Positions 19,228-28,320 of a stretch of 64,000 nt of DNA are shown here, piece after piece. Below the pieces are notes generated by a model that made no database searches, was not told the DNA's origin, and saw nothing but the letters and a program-made list of their open reading frames with translations. Both the position numbers and the translations under genes were made by a program. Position 1 is the stretch's first letter. Every line of letters begins with the position of its first letter. Source of the DNA: Myxococcales bacterium (lineage in GTDB: Bacteria > Myxococcota_A > Polyangia > Haliangiales > Haliangiaceae). Location of the stretch: contig JADJJK010000024.1 in assembly GCA_016706545.1 (NCBI GenBank), positions 55,713-119,712 on the forward strand, in the 5' to 3' direction.

Positions 19228-20148
19228 TCAGCGCACCCAGGACGTGGCCTCGCCGATGAGCTGCAGCGTCGAAGGCGACTCGCCCGCGCCGTAGATCGCG
19301 ATCGTGCGCTGGTCCGGGTAGCGCAGCCCCAGCACCACCTCTCGACGGCCATCGTCGTCGAAGTCCACCACCGCCAGCACATCCACCAGCACCACGTACC
19401 GCGGGTCCGCCGCCTTGCCGTTCTCCGGCGGTGGCGCGATGCGCAGGCCAAACACCGCGAAGGACGGCGCGCAGGTCACCGCCTGGGCCCGCGCCTCCAG
19501 CGACTCGGCGGGCCCGCGCACCGCGTCGAGCAGACCGGCGATCGGGAACGCCTCGACCACGCCGTCGCCGTCGACATCGATGGCCAGGACGTCGCCGCTG
19601 GTGCAGGCGCCGCCGGCCTTCCACTCCCAGGTGTCCACCTTGTCTCCCAGCGCCGCCACCGCGATGCCGCAGCCGCGGGTCGCTGGCTGACACGCCGGCT
19701 CCTCGAGCCGTACGCTGCTGGCGCCCGCGCGAGTACACGGACCGGCCCCGGCGTAGCTGCCGGCGGCCACCACCTGCGGCAGGCCCACCTCCGCCAGCCC
19801 CAGGGCCTCGAACACCCCCGCGCGCTTGCCGTCCACGCCGAAGACCGTGAACCGGGTGGCCTCGCCATGGGAGATCGCCGCGCCCACCTCTGCCGGCTCG
19901 TCCGTCCATTGCACCCCGCGCAGCAGCAACGGGGCGAGGCTGGGCCGGCCGGCCGCGCCAAGCGGACACATCTCGCCAACCAAGATCCGCCGCCCGGGCC
20001 GCACCGGCTCCGCCGCCGCTGCCCGAGGAGGAGCGGGGGAGCCCTGGGGCTCCGGCGGCGGGGTCACCGGGCGGATCGCGGGGCCGCACGAGGTGACAAT
20101 CCCCACCCAGCAGGCAACACAAAGCCAGGGCCGTCGGTCCAAGGGCAT
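19228..20148 (-). CDS. hypothetical lipoprotein with FG-GAP/VCBS-like repeats
   Basis: The start at 20148 (MPLDRRPWLCVACWVGIVTSCG) gives a lipoprotein signal; a 21-residue upstream extension in frame is less likely. The mature protein is Pro/Ala-rich for 40 residues, then contains calcium-loop-like motifs AIDVDGDGVVEAFPI and VDFDDDGRREVVLGL, typical of FG-GAP/VCBS propeller repeats. It is probably a surface or periplasmic protein. It is divergent from the outer-membrane protein gene at 20469. Confidence 0.65.
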   Translation of the reverse strand: MPLDRRPWLCVACWVGIVTSCGPAIRPVTPPPEPQGSPAPPRAAAAEPVRPGRRILVGEMCPLGAAGRPSLAPLLLRGVQWTDEPAEVGAAISHGEATRFTVFGVDGKRAGVFEALGLAEVGLPQVVAAGSYAGAGPCTRAGASSVRLEEPACQPATRGCGIAVAALGDKVDTWEWKAGGACTSGDVLAIDVDGDGVVEAFPIAGLLDAVRGPAESLEARAQAVTCAPSFAVFGLRIAPPPENGKAADPRYVVLVDVLAVVDFDDDGRREVVLGLRYPDQRTIAIYGAGESPSTLQLIGEATSWVR

Positions 20149-20468
20149 CGCATGCAAGCTAGCGCACTGGCGGGCAAGTCCGCCAACAAACACCTGGGCC
20201 TCCGCGTCCATGCACGTCGGCCACGAGCCCAGCCCCCCCGCGGCGCTGCAACCCCCGCCAAACCGGCCTCATCGAATTGACCCGACCCACCCCCCTGTCT
20301 ATAGTCCGCGACCTCTGCGATGGCACATCCTCCGATTTCCCCTGTTCTTTTCGGCCCTTCTCGGGGTTTCTCGAGTCGGGCCAGCGCGCGCCCGGCCCGG
20401 CTTGCGCCAGGTGGGCGCCAGCCGCAAGAGGCCATCGGGGATCTGTCCATCGGCTCTGGGAGACTTTC
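20149..20468. other. divergent intergenic region
   Basis: 320 nt between the lipoprotein gene and the outer-membrane protein gene. It holds the forward promoter at 20277-20305, giving an untranslated leader of roughly 157 nt, and a GGGAG ribosome site 6 nt before 20469. Apart from this I see no gene. Confidence 0.6.
20277..20305 (+). promoter_or_regulatory. sigma-70 promoter of the outer-membrane protein gene
   Basis: TTGACC at 20277-20282 and TATAGT at 20300-20305 are separated by exactly 17 nt, close to the housekeeping consensus in an otherwise very GC-rich sequence. Transcription would start near 20312. Confidence 0.75.
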
Positions 20469-22286
20469 ATGAGCGCATCTAGTTTTCGTCGACTTTCGCT
20501 GGGCCTGGCCCTCGTGCTCGCGCCCTCGCTGGCCCACGCGCAGGGATCTCCTGGGTTGCCCTCGGGTGGTCCTGGCGGTCCCGGTGGCCCTGGCGGCCCA
20601 GGTGGAGCCGAAGAGAAGAAAGAGGGCGTCGCCGAGGCCGCGCCCAAGGCGCAGGGGCAGCTCCCCACCACGCCGGTCCTGCCGTCGCCGCGCGGCAAGC
20701 GCAAGCGGTGGAAGCTCCTCGAGGTGGATGGCTACTACCGCCTGCGCACCGACTGGTTCAAGAACTTCAACCTGGGCTTCAACGACGATCCTGCCGTGGG
20801 TGGCGCGCCGTTTCCGCAAGCGCTGTCGTGCAACTCGGATCTGAACGGCGCCTGCGATGACACCATCTCCGGGGGCAACATGCGCCTGCGCCTGGAGCCC
20901 ACCATCAACATCGACGAAGGCACCGGCGTTCACCTTCAGCTCGACGTGTATGACAACCTGGTGCTCGGCTCCACCCCCGCCGGCGAGCGGCAGGGCAGCT
21001 ACTCGGACACCAACCGCCCGCCGCTGGGCGCCTTCGGCGATGGCCAGGGCCCGGTGGTGCGCGGCCAGAACAGCGACCGCGATCCCATCGTCGTCAAGCG
21101 CGCGTGGGCAGAGGTCGCGCTGCCGCTTGGCATCCTCAAGTTCGGCCGCATGCCCAACCACTGGGGCATGGGCATCATGAACAACGCCGGCGGCGAAGAT
21201 CCCATCAACGGCACCTACAACTACGACGCGGACTACGGCGACACCGTCGACCGCGTCTCGTTCTCGGCCATCATCCCCGGCACCCGCCTGCGCGGCCAGG
21301 TGGCCTCGGACTGGTCGCTGACCCGCCTGGCGTCCAACCAGACCGCCGCCGGCGCCGGCCGCGAGGGTCATCCGTTCGACCTCGATGACGCCGACGACGC
21401 CAACCAGTGGGTGTTCACCATCTCGAACATGGACAGCCCGTCGGAGTTCCGCGACACGCTCGACCGCGGCGAGCTCGCCTTCAACTACGGCCTGTACATG
21501 GCGTACAAGACGCAGTCCTGGGACGTCGACCTGCGCGATTTCACTGCCGGTGGCACCCTGGGCGCCTCGCGCTTCGTGCCGCGTGACCTGACCACGTACA
21601 CCCCTGATGTCTGGCTGCGCGTCGGCTACGGCGCTCACCAGCTCGAGGCCGAGGCGGCGCTCGAGTTTGGCACCATCGATCGCCTGAGTGACCAGGGGCT
21701 CACCGGCAGCGTGGACGTCCGCAAGTTCGGCGGCGTCGGCCGGTACTCGTGGCGAGGCGTCGACGACAAGCTGCTGGTCGGCGCCGAGATCGGCATCGCC
21801 ACCGGTGACCAGTGGGACAACACCCCGCAGGGCAACTCGCACATCAGCAACGCCAACCTGATCGGCGGCGTCGGCGACTCCACCCTGACCCAGTTCATCT
21901 TCGATCGCGACTACCAGGTGGACATGATCCTGTTCCGCCACCTGATGGGCGCGGTCACCAACGCGAGCTACATCAAGCCATACCTGAGCTATCAGCTCAC
22001 CAACTCCATCAACTTCCGCGGCTCCAACATCAACTCGTTCGCGATGCGCAAGGTGTCCACGCCCGGCAACGAGCTGATGTACGGCGTGGAGCTCGACGCC
22101 GAGATCAGCTACCAGTCGGGCGGCTTCCACGCCGGCTTTGCGTACGGCGTGCTGTTCCCGCTGGCGGCGCTGAGCCACCCGGCGGATGACGCCAACGACG
22201 CGGGGCCCGGCTTTGGCTACGGCAACAACACCGGCGATCCCAGCACCGCGCACAACATCCAGGCGCGCGTCGTCTTGACGTTCTGA
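20469..22286 (+). CDS. outer-membrane barrel protein (TIGR04551-like)
   Basis: 605 residues from the ATG at 20469, preceded by GGGAG. The signal peptide ends in APSLAHAQG. A GGPGGPGGPGG repeat and a charged linker follow, then a barrel-like domain opening with VDGYYRLRTDWFKNFNLGF, with many aromatic, Asn and Asp residues in alternating patterns (LKFGRMPNHWGMGIMNN, RLRGQVASDWSLTR) and a typical C-terminal strand ending in VVLTF. This matches the large myxobacterial TIGR04551-type outer-membrane proteins as I recall them. Substrate unknown. The strong promoter suggests high expression. Confidence 0.8.
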   Translation: MSASSFRRLSLGLALVLAPSLAHAQGSPGLPSGGPGGPGGPGGPGGAEEKKEGVAEAAPKAQGQLPTTPVLPSPRGKRKRWKLLEVDGYYRLRTDWFKNFNLGFNDDPAVGGAPFPQALSCNSDLNGACDDTISGGNMRLRLEPTINIDEGTGVHLQLDVYDNLVLGSTPAGERQGSYSDTNRPPLGAFGDGQGPVVRGQNSDRDPIVVKRAWAEVALPLGILKFGRMPNHWGMGIMNNAGGEDPINGTYNYDADYGDTVDRVSFSAIIPGTRLRGQVASDWSLTRLASNQTAAGAGREGHPFDLDDADDANQWVFTISNMDSPSEFRDTLDRGELAFNYGLYMAYKTQSWDVDLRDFTAGGTLGASRFVPRDLTTYTPDVWLRVGYGAHQLEAEAALEFGTIDRLSDQGLTGSVDVRKFGGVGRYSWRGVDDKLLVGAEIGIATGDQWDNTPQGNSHISNANLIGGVGDSTLTQFIFDRDYQVDMILFRHLMGAVTNASYIKPYLSYQLTNSINFRGSNINSFAMRKVSTPGNELMYGVELDAEISYQSGGFHAGFAYGVLFPLAALSHPADDANDAGPGFGYGNNTGDPSTAHNIQARVVLTF

Positions 22287-22415
22287 TCGGCCGCGGCGAG
22301 ATCTCGGGCGGCGCGGGTAGGCCTGAGCGAACCGAGCGAGCCGAGCCGAGCGGCGCGGGCTGGCTTGCTCTGCGCCCGAGTCCCAGCGCCCGCCTTCCCT
22401 GCTACGGTGCCTGCC

Positions 22416-23804
22416 GTGGCTAAAGGCAAAAATGGCGCGCCGCGCACCGTGTACCGTTGCAGCGGCTGCGGGCATCAGGAGCTCAAGTGGCTCGGTCGCT
22501 GCCCGGCGTGCCAGGAGTGGAGCACGCTCGCAGAGGAGACCGCAGACGCGCCGCCGCCGCGCCGCAGCGCCACCGGCGTGGCTGACGGCGCTGGCCCGGT
22601 GCCCATCCGCGAGGTCACCGAAGATCTCGGCGGCCGGCGGCTGACCTCCGGGATCGGCGAGCTCGACCGCGTGCTGGGCGGCGGCCTGGTGGCCGGCAGC
22701 CTCGTCTTGCTCGGCGGCGATCCTGGCGTGGGCAAGTCCACGCTGCTGGTGCAGGCGCTGGCCGGCTTCGCCAAGGCCGGCCCGGTGCTCTACGCCACCG
22801 GCGAAGAGTCCACCGCGCAGACCGCGCTGCGGGCCCGGCGCGTCCGCGCCGACCACCAGGCGCTGTCGCTCCTGGCCGAGACCGACATCGAGAAGATCCT
22901 GACCCACGGAAAGCGCATGGCGCCGAGCCTCTTGGCGGTGGACTCCATCCAGACGGTGTATTCGGCCAGCGTGGAGTCGATCCCTGGCTCGCTGGCGCAG
23001 GTGCGCGAGGGCGCCGCGCGCTTGATGCAGTTCTCCAAGACCACGGGCACCCCGACGATCGTCGTCGGCCACGTCACCAAGGACGGCGCCATCGCCGGGC
23101 CCAAGACGCTCGAGCACCTGGTGGATGTGGTGCTGCAGCTCGAGGGCGACGCGCAAGGCGCCTACCGCATCCTGCGAGCGCACAAGAACCGCTTTGGCTC
23201 CACGCAGGAGATCGGCGTGTTCGAGATGCGCAGCGCCGGGATGACCGAGGTCGCGAACCCGTCCGCGCAGCTCCTGGCGGAGCGCCCGGTGGGCGCGCCT
23301 GGGTCGGTGGTGGTGGCGTCGGTGGATGGGAGCCGCCCGCTGCTGGTCGAGGTGCAAGCGCTGGTGGCGCCCGCCGCGGCGGGGATTGGCCGCCGCACCG
23401 TCGCCGGGGTCGACCCCAACCGGGTGGCGCTGCTCCTGGCGGTGCTCGCGCAGCGCGCGAACTGCGACGTCCTCGACCGCGATGTCTTCGTCAACGTCGC
23501 CGGGGGGCTGCGGCTGAGCGAGCCGGCGATCGATCTGGGCGTCGCCTGCGCCATCGCCTCGTCGGCGCGCGGCCGCGCGCTCGACCCGCACACCGCCGTG
23601 TTCGGCGAGGTCGGCCTGGCCGGAGAGATCCGCGCGGTGCCGCTGTGCGAGCAGCGACTCGCCGAAGCCCGGCGCCTGGGCTTTGCCCGCTGCATCGTGC
23701 CGGCGCAGAACAAGGCCCGCCTGCAACGCGACGCCGGCGACCTCATCAAGGGCTTCGAGCTCATCGGGGTGGAGCGCTTGCAGCAGGCGCTCGGCGCCAT
23801 CTGA
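22416..23804 (+). CDS. radA: DNA repair protein RadA
   Basis: 462 residues from the GTG at 22416 (an in-frame GTG at 22407 is also possible). Domains in order: C4 zinc finger CSGCG...GRCPAC (residues about 11-27); RecA-like ATPase with Walker A GGDPGVGKST; the RadA-specific KNRFG motif; and a C-terminal Lon-protease-like domain (ALVAPAAAGIGRRTVAGVDP, FVNVAGGLRLSEPA). RadA promotes branch migration of recombination intermediates. It lies about 130 nt after the barrel gene; the spacer has gagccgag-type repeats. Confidence 0.96.
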   Translation: MAKGKNGAPRTVYRCSGCGHQELKWLGRCPACQEWSTLAEETADAPPPRRSATGVADGAGPVPIREVTEDLGGRRLTSGIGELDRVLGGGLVAGSLVLLGGDPGVGKSTLLVQALAGFAKAGPVLYATGEESTAQTALRARRVRADHQALSLLAETDIEKILTHGKRMAPSLLAVDSIQTVYSASVESIPGSLAQVREGAARLMQFSKTTGTPTIVVGHVTKDGAIAGPKTLEHLVDVVLQLEGDAQGAYRILRAHKNRFGSTQEIGVFEMRSAGMTEVANPSAQLLAERPVGAPGSVVVASVDGSRPLLVEVQALVAPAAAGIGRRTVAGVDPNRVALLLAVLAQRANCDVLDRDVFVNVAGGLRLSEPAIDLGVACAIASSARGRALDPHTAVFGEVGLAGEIRAVPLCEQRLAEARRLGFARCIVPAQNKARLQRDAGDLIKGFELIGVERLQQALGAI

Positions 23805-24106
23805 CCCGAGTGACCCGAGTGACCCGAGCGCTCCGCGCTCGGTGACGTCGCTCGCTGTCGCTTCCCAGCCCCCAACCTGTCGCTCGCCAGCGCACAGGTG
23901 TCGCCCGCGAGGCGACACTCGGCGACGACGCGCGCCCTCCGCGATCTGTGAGGCGCGCTGCGCGGCGTATCAACCGGTAGGCGATCGCACCTCGAGATCG
24001 AAAGAGAACGCGCAGGATGCTCGTCGAGAAATAGCGGACAGCGGCGGCGCGTAGCCATCCCACATGTCCACGCGTCGCCGCTCGTCTCCCTGCGCGAAGG
24101 TCCGCC
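23803..24106. repeat. spacer with 9-nt tandem repeat and hairpin
   Basis: About 300 nt with no gene. Three copies of gtgacccga (about 23803-23829) start at the radA stop codon. A perfect hairpin follows (ccgagcgc-tcc-gcgctcgg, 23824-23842) with an 8-bp stem and no T-run, a possible radA terminator. The remainder contains no recognisable element. Confidence 0.5.
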
Positions 24107-24721
24107 ATGACGCTGGCTGATCGGAGCGCCATCGATCTGTGCCCCGCGCTGCGCCCCGCGTCGCGCCCCGCGCTGCCCTGGCCGTACGCCGCGCTCTTGG
24201 CCGTCGAGGTGTGCGTGCTGGCGAGCCTGGCCGCGAGCTCGCTCGGCAGGCCGCCGATGAGCCACCTCGCAGGCTGGCTGGGCGTGGGCTCGATGCTGAC
24301 CGCGCTGCCGTACTCGCTGCGTCGCCGCGTGCGCGCGCTCGGGCGCTGGGGCACGCTGCCCGGGTGGCTCGACTTCCATGTCTTCGCTGGGCTGCAGGGC
24401 TACCTGCTGGTGGCCTACCACAGCGCCGGCGCGCCGCTGGGCACGAGCCTGGCGGCGATGAGCTTCCTGGTGGTCACGCTGATCGTCGTCAGCGGGCTGG
24501 CCGGTCGCTACGGGGTTCCCCGGCTCGCGGTGGCCCGCGAGCAGCACGCGCAAGCCAGCGCCACGACTCCCCAGGACGAGCGGCTGGCCCGGCGGCTCGG
24601 CCACCTCGAGGTCGCCGAGCGCTGGCTCTCGCGCTGGGGCCTCTTGCACCGACCTGCCTCCCTCCTGCTCCTGGCGCTCACCACCCTCCACGTGCTGGCC
24701 CACTATGCCTACGCCGCGTGA
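24107..24721 (+). CDS. cytochrome b-like small membrane protein
   Basis: 204 residues with about five TM helices (around residues 24-45, 52-72, 84-105, 113-133, 180-202). Histidines sit at helix ends in pairs: LDFHVFAGL and LVAYHSAG in the third helix, and LLHRPAS and TTLHVLAHY in the last. This is consistent with a bis-His haem b protein of the ferric-reductase or cytochrome b type. It is followed, with overlap, by a barrel gene, a multihaem cytochrome gene and a ferredoxin-flavoprotein gene, so a quinone- or NAD(P)H-linked electron-transfer role is inferred. The family is not firmly identified. Confidence 0.6.
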   Translation: MTLADRSAIDLCPALRPASRPALPWPYAALLAVEVCVLASLAASSLGRPPMSHLAGWLGVGSMLTALPYSLRRRVRALGRWGTLPGWLDFHVFAGLQGYLLVAYHSAGAPLGTSLAAMSFLVVTLIVVSGLAGRYGVPRLAVAREQHAQASATTPQDERLARRLGHLEVAERWLSRWGLLHRPASLLLLALTTLHVLAHYAYAA

Positions 24722-26174
24722 TCAGCGCCCCCTTGGTCGGCGCCTCGTCATCGGGGTCATCGGGGTCATTGGTGGCCTCGCCGGCGGCGTCGCCCTTGGC
24801 ATGATCGGCGGCGCCAGCGCCCCCGCGCGCGCCGAGGTCCGCGCGCTGGTGGCCGCGGACGGCTACTTCGCGACCATCCCGGGCGCCAGAGATCCGTTCG
24901 CCACCGTGGCGCTGTCGGCGCACCTGCAGTGGCGGGCCGCCGAGCAGCACGCCGTGCTCGACTGGGTGTCTCGCGAGTCGCTGGTGGCGGGCCCGCCGCG
25001 CCGCGAGCTGCACGAGCTGTCGTACGTCGATCGGCGCGTGCCCCGGCTCGAGCTCACGCTTGGACGGTTCCGGGTCCCAGGCGGCTTCTGGCTCATCGCG
25101 GACGGCGCGGGGATCGCGGTGCGCTCCGGCCAGCTCGCCGCCAGCGTGTTCGGCGGCTCGCGCTCGTTCACCAACGGGCGCGCCGAGACCCTGCTCACCA
25201 GCGCACCTGCCCCGCTGCCCCTGGTGGGCGTCTCGGTGAGCTCCCGCGGCGACCTGCAGGCCTCCGCCAGCTACGTCTACACCGCCGATCGCGTGACGCT
25301 GTACCGGGGCGGCGGCGTCACCGCGACGAGCCGCCAGCCTGAGCAGTTCCTCGACGCCGCGCTCGCCGCCGCGGTGGGGCAGCGCGGCTTTGTCACCGCC
25401 GGGCTGTCCATCGGCAGCCGCTACCTGGTCACCTACCCCACCGAGCCGGACAAGGTCACCGACGCCCCCACGCTGGACAACCAGTGGTTCGGTTCGCAGT
25501 CGGGCTACGCGCTCGTCGACTGGCGGCTGACCTCCTGGCGGCTGCAGGGCATCGCGGCGGCGGTGCGCACCAAGCTCGGTCCTGGCGCCGCCGCGCCGCT
25601 GGCCTCGCTCAGCGGATCCTTTGTGGAGGGCACCGCCCGCGCGCAGTGGCGTGGCAGCGCAGCCTGGCGCGCGAGCGGACGCTACCGGCTGCGCCTGTGG
25701 GCTGACGGCCGGAGGGCCCAGCGCGCCGAGGCCTCGGCGGTGTGGCGACGTCGCGCGCTGCAGCTCGCGGCCAGCGCTGGCGTGAACGCGCAGCACGCCG
25801 CCGTCAACGCGGCCCCTGGGCTGGTCAGCAGCCAGACCCTGCTGTACCGCGCCAGCATCAGCCGCAAGACGCAGCGCTGGACGTTGACCGCGGGCGTCGC
25901 CGCCACCGCGGCGCTCGGCGACGAGCTGCGCCGCACCCCGGCCGACGCGCCAAGCGACGCGGCGGGCGACGCATCGGGTGACGCGACGACCGACGCATCG
26001 GCCAACCCATCAGGCGCGAACGATCAACGGGCGCCGTACACGCTCGAGGCCCGGCGCCACGGCTTCGTGCGCGTGGCGACCACCCAAGGCGCCTGGTTCG
26101 CCGGCTTCGACGGCGAGGTCTCGCTCGACGGCGCCGGCGTGCGCGCCCTGCTGCAGCTCGGGTGGGCGCGATGA
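24705..26174 (+). CDS. outer-membrane beta-barrel protein of the multihaem cluster
   Basis: 489 residues. The ATG at 24705 overlaps the previous gene by 17 nt and gives a signal peptide with RR before the hydrophobic core, ending ASAPARA before EVRAL. The mature part has continuous short alternating beta strands with aromatic edges (LELTLGRFRVPGGFWLIADG, YVYTADRVTLYRGGG, WRLTSWRLQGIAAAV) and ends in VRALLQLGWAR, as in barrels. Near residue 415 a DAPSDAAGDASGDATTDAS repeat forms an acidic loop. By position, directly before a cytochrome with 27 haem motifs (overlap ATGA), it could be the porin of a porin-cytochrome conduit like MtrB; I see no sequence proof of MtrB homology. Confidence 0.65.
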   Translation: MPTPRDQRPLGRRLVIGVIGVIGGLAGGVALGMIGGASAPARAEVRALVAADGYFATIPGARDPFATVALSAHLQWRAAEQHAVLDWVSRESLVAGPPRRELHELSYVDRRVPRLELTLGRFRVPGGFWLIADGAGIAVRSGQLAASVFGGSRSFTNGRAETLLTSAPAPLPLVGVSVSSRGDLQASASYVYTADRVTLYRGGGVTATSRQPEQFLDAALAAAVGQRGFVTAGLSIGSRYLVTYPTEPDKVTDAPTLDNQWFGSQSGYALVDWRLTSWRLQGIAAAVRTKLGPGAAAPLASLSGSFVEGTARAQWRGSAAWRASGRYRLRLWADGRRAQRAEASAVWRRRALQLAASAGVNAQHAAVNAAPGLVSSQTLLYRASISRKTQRWTLTAGVAATAALGDELRRTPADAPSDAAGDASGDATTDASANPSGANDQRAPYTLEARRHGFVRVATTQGAWFAGFDGEVSLDGAGVRALLQLGWAR

Positions 26175-28269
26175 TGGCCCGGCACCTGACGTCGCTGCCG
26201 ACGTCGCTGCCACACCGGCGCCGCGACGTCCGGCGCGTCTTGCCGCCCGCGTTGCTCGTGCTGCTGCTGGTGCAGACGCTCTTCGCTCCGCCGCTGACGC
26301 ACGCGCAGGTGGGCTCCGCCTCTCCGGGCAAGCTGGCCGCGCCGCACGCCAGGCTGGAGGGCGCGTGCGACGCCTGCCACGTGCCCTTTGGCGGCGTGCC
26401 GGACAAGAACTGCCTGCGCTGCCACACCGCCATCGCGGACCGCGTCTCCGCTGGCCTTGGCTACCACGCCGAGGTCAAGGCGCAGCCCTGCACCGATTGC
26501 CACAAGGAGCACCGTGGCCGCAAGGCGGCGCTCTCGCCCGAGCCCCCCGCCGCGTTCCGCCACAGCACGACCGCGTTCCCTCTCGAGGGCGACCACGCCC
26601 AGCTCGCCTGCGATCGCTGCCACGGCGAGGCCGGGGCGAGGCGCTGGATCGGGCTTTCCACCTCCTGCCGCTCGTGCCACGCAGATCGCCAGCACCGCGG
26701 CGCGCTGGGCAGCGAGTGCCAGAAGTGCCACCGCGCCCGCGGCTTTCTGCCCACCAAGGTCTCGCTCGCCGACCACCAGACCCCGATGACCGGTGGCCAC
26801 GCCACCGTGCCCTGCGTCGGCTGTCACAAGGGTGGCGCGCGCCTGACCGAGACGCCGCAGCCCTGCGCGCTGTGTCACCAGCGCCCGCACGGCGGCACCA
26901 AGGCCGCGTGTGAGACCTGCCATCAAGTGGCGGCCTGGAACCAGGTGACCTTCACCCACGCCTTCGCGCCGGACCGGCTGCCCGGCAAGCATCAGACCGC
27001 CAAGTGCCTCCGTTGCCATCCCGCGTTTGGCTTCCGCCGCACCTCGTTCGAGTGCGCGGCGTGCCACCAGCAAGCCTCGCCGCACGAGCCGATGGGGGGC
27101 TGCGCAAACTGCCACAGCGCCACCTCGTGGAAGACGATGACCTTCGACCACGACCAGCCATCGATCGGCTTCGCGCTCACCGGCGGGCACCGCGCCGCGC
27201 CGTGCAGCGGCTGCCACCCGCAGCGCGGCAGCTTTCGCGGCGCCGCGCGGCGCTGCGCCCAGTGCCACGCCGACCCGCACCGCGGACAGTTCAGCGGCGC
27301 CCCCGCTGGCGCCTCCTCGCCTCGCCGACCGCGCCGCCGTCGCTGCCGTTGCTGCCGTCGCTGCCTTCGCCGGCCGCCGCACCAGGCGCAGCGACAACCG
27401 CCAGCGCAGACTGCGCGCGCTGCCACACCACCGAGGCCTGGCGCCCCTCCCGGATCACCGCCGCCAGCCACCAGACCTTCGCGCTGCGCGGCGCACACGC
27501 CGCCGCGGCCTGCGCGAGCTGCCACGCCGGCGGCACCTTCGTCGGCGCGCCGCGTACCTGCGACGCCTGCCACCAGGACTCCCGTCACCGAGGCCGGCTG
27601 GGCACGAGCTGCGCGAGCTGCCACGGCGAGCAGACCTGGACCGAGGTCGCGCGCTTCGATCACGCACGCACCGGCTTCGCGCTCGATCACCAGCACGCTC
27701 GCACCGGATGCAAGGCTTGCCATGGCACCAGCGGCCGACGCCTGGCCACAGTCGACCGTCCCACCGCCTGCCAGACCTGCCACCGCCCCGCTCGCCATGG
27801 CCTGCAGTTCGGCGCGCGCTGCGCCCAGTGCCACCGCCCCACCACGTTCCGCGACGTGCCGAGCTTTGATCACGCAGCTCGCACCGACTTTCCTCTCGAG
27901 CTTCGCCACTCGACGTTACCGTGCTTGACCTGCCACGACGCTCGTCAGCGACCGGCGGTCAACCCCGCCTGCCGCACCTGCCACGGCGACCCTCACCGGG
28001 CCAGCAACTCCTTCGATTGCCTGGACTGCCACCGCAGCGATCGCTGGCGAATCATCCGCTTTGACCACGACCTCACCTCGTATCCGCTGGTCGGCGGCCA
28101 TCGGGTCGCGAGCTGCGGCGGCTGCCACAGCAACCCCAACTGGACCGGCGTCCGGACCGACTGCGTCGCCTGTCACGCCTTCGACCGCCCGCAAACCGCG
28201 GACCACCCCATGGAGATCACCTGCGATGACTGCCACACCGCCACCCGCTGGCGCGCCATCCTGCGCTAG
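26171..28269 (+). CDS. multihaem c-type cytochrome, 27 CxxCH motifs (apparent frameshift near 27300)
   Basis: The ATG at 26171 overlaps the barrel stop by 4 nt. The signal peptide ends in PLTHAQ. I count 14 CxxCH motifs in the first frame (from CDACH to CAQCH, to about 27275) and 13 more in the +2 frame (from CARCH at about 27415 to CDDCH near the end). The same spacing and phrases such as FDHD...FxLxGxH before CxxCH pairs run through both, so one protein of about 700 residues with 27 haems is inferred. The switch falls in a low-complexity Ala/Pro/Ser linker, probably at the C5 run at 27300-27304. Extra His residues could be distal ligands. It is likely a periplasmic or surface electron carrier. 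If the frameshift is real, a 14-haem truncated protein would be made. Confidence 0.85.
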
Positions 28270-28320
28270 CCAGATCAGCGCCCGTGCTGCGCGCCGCGCG
28301 TCACGCGAGGGCCTGGCCGC

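Noticed and set aside
20064..23918. Minus-strand open frame of 1284 codons
   Set aside because: It lies opposite the outer-membrane protein and radA genes and translates to Arg/Gly/Ala/His-rich noise. It is a GC-bias shadow.
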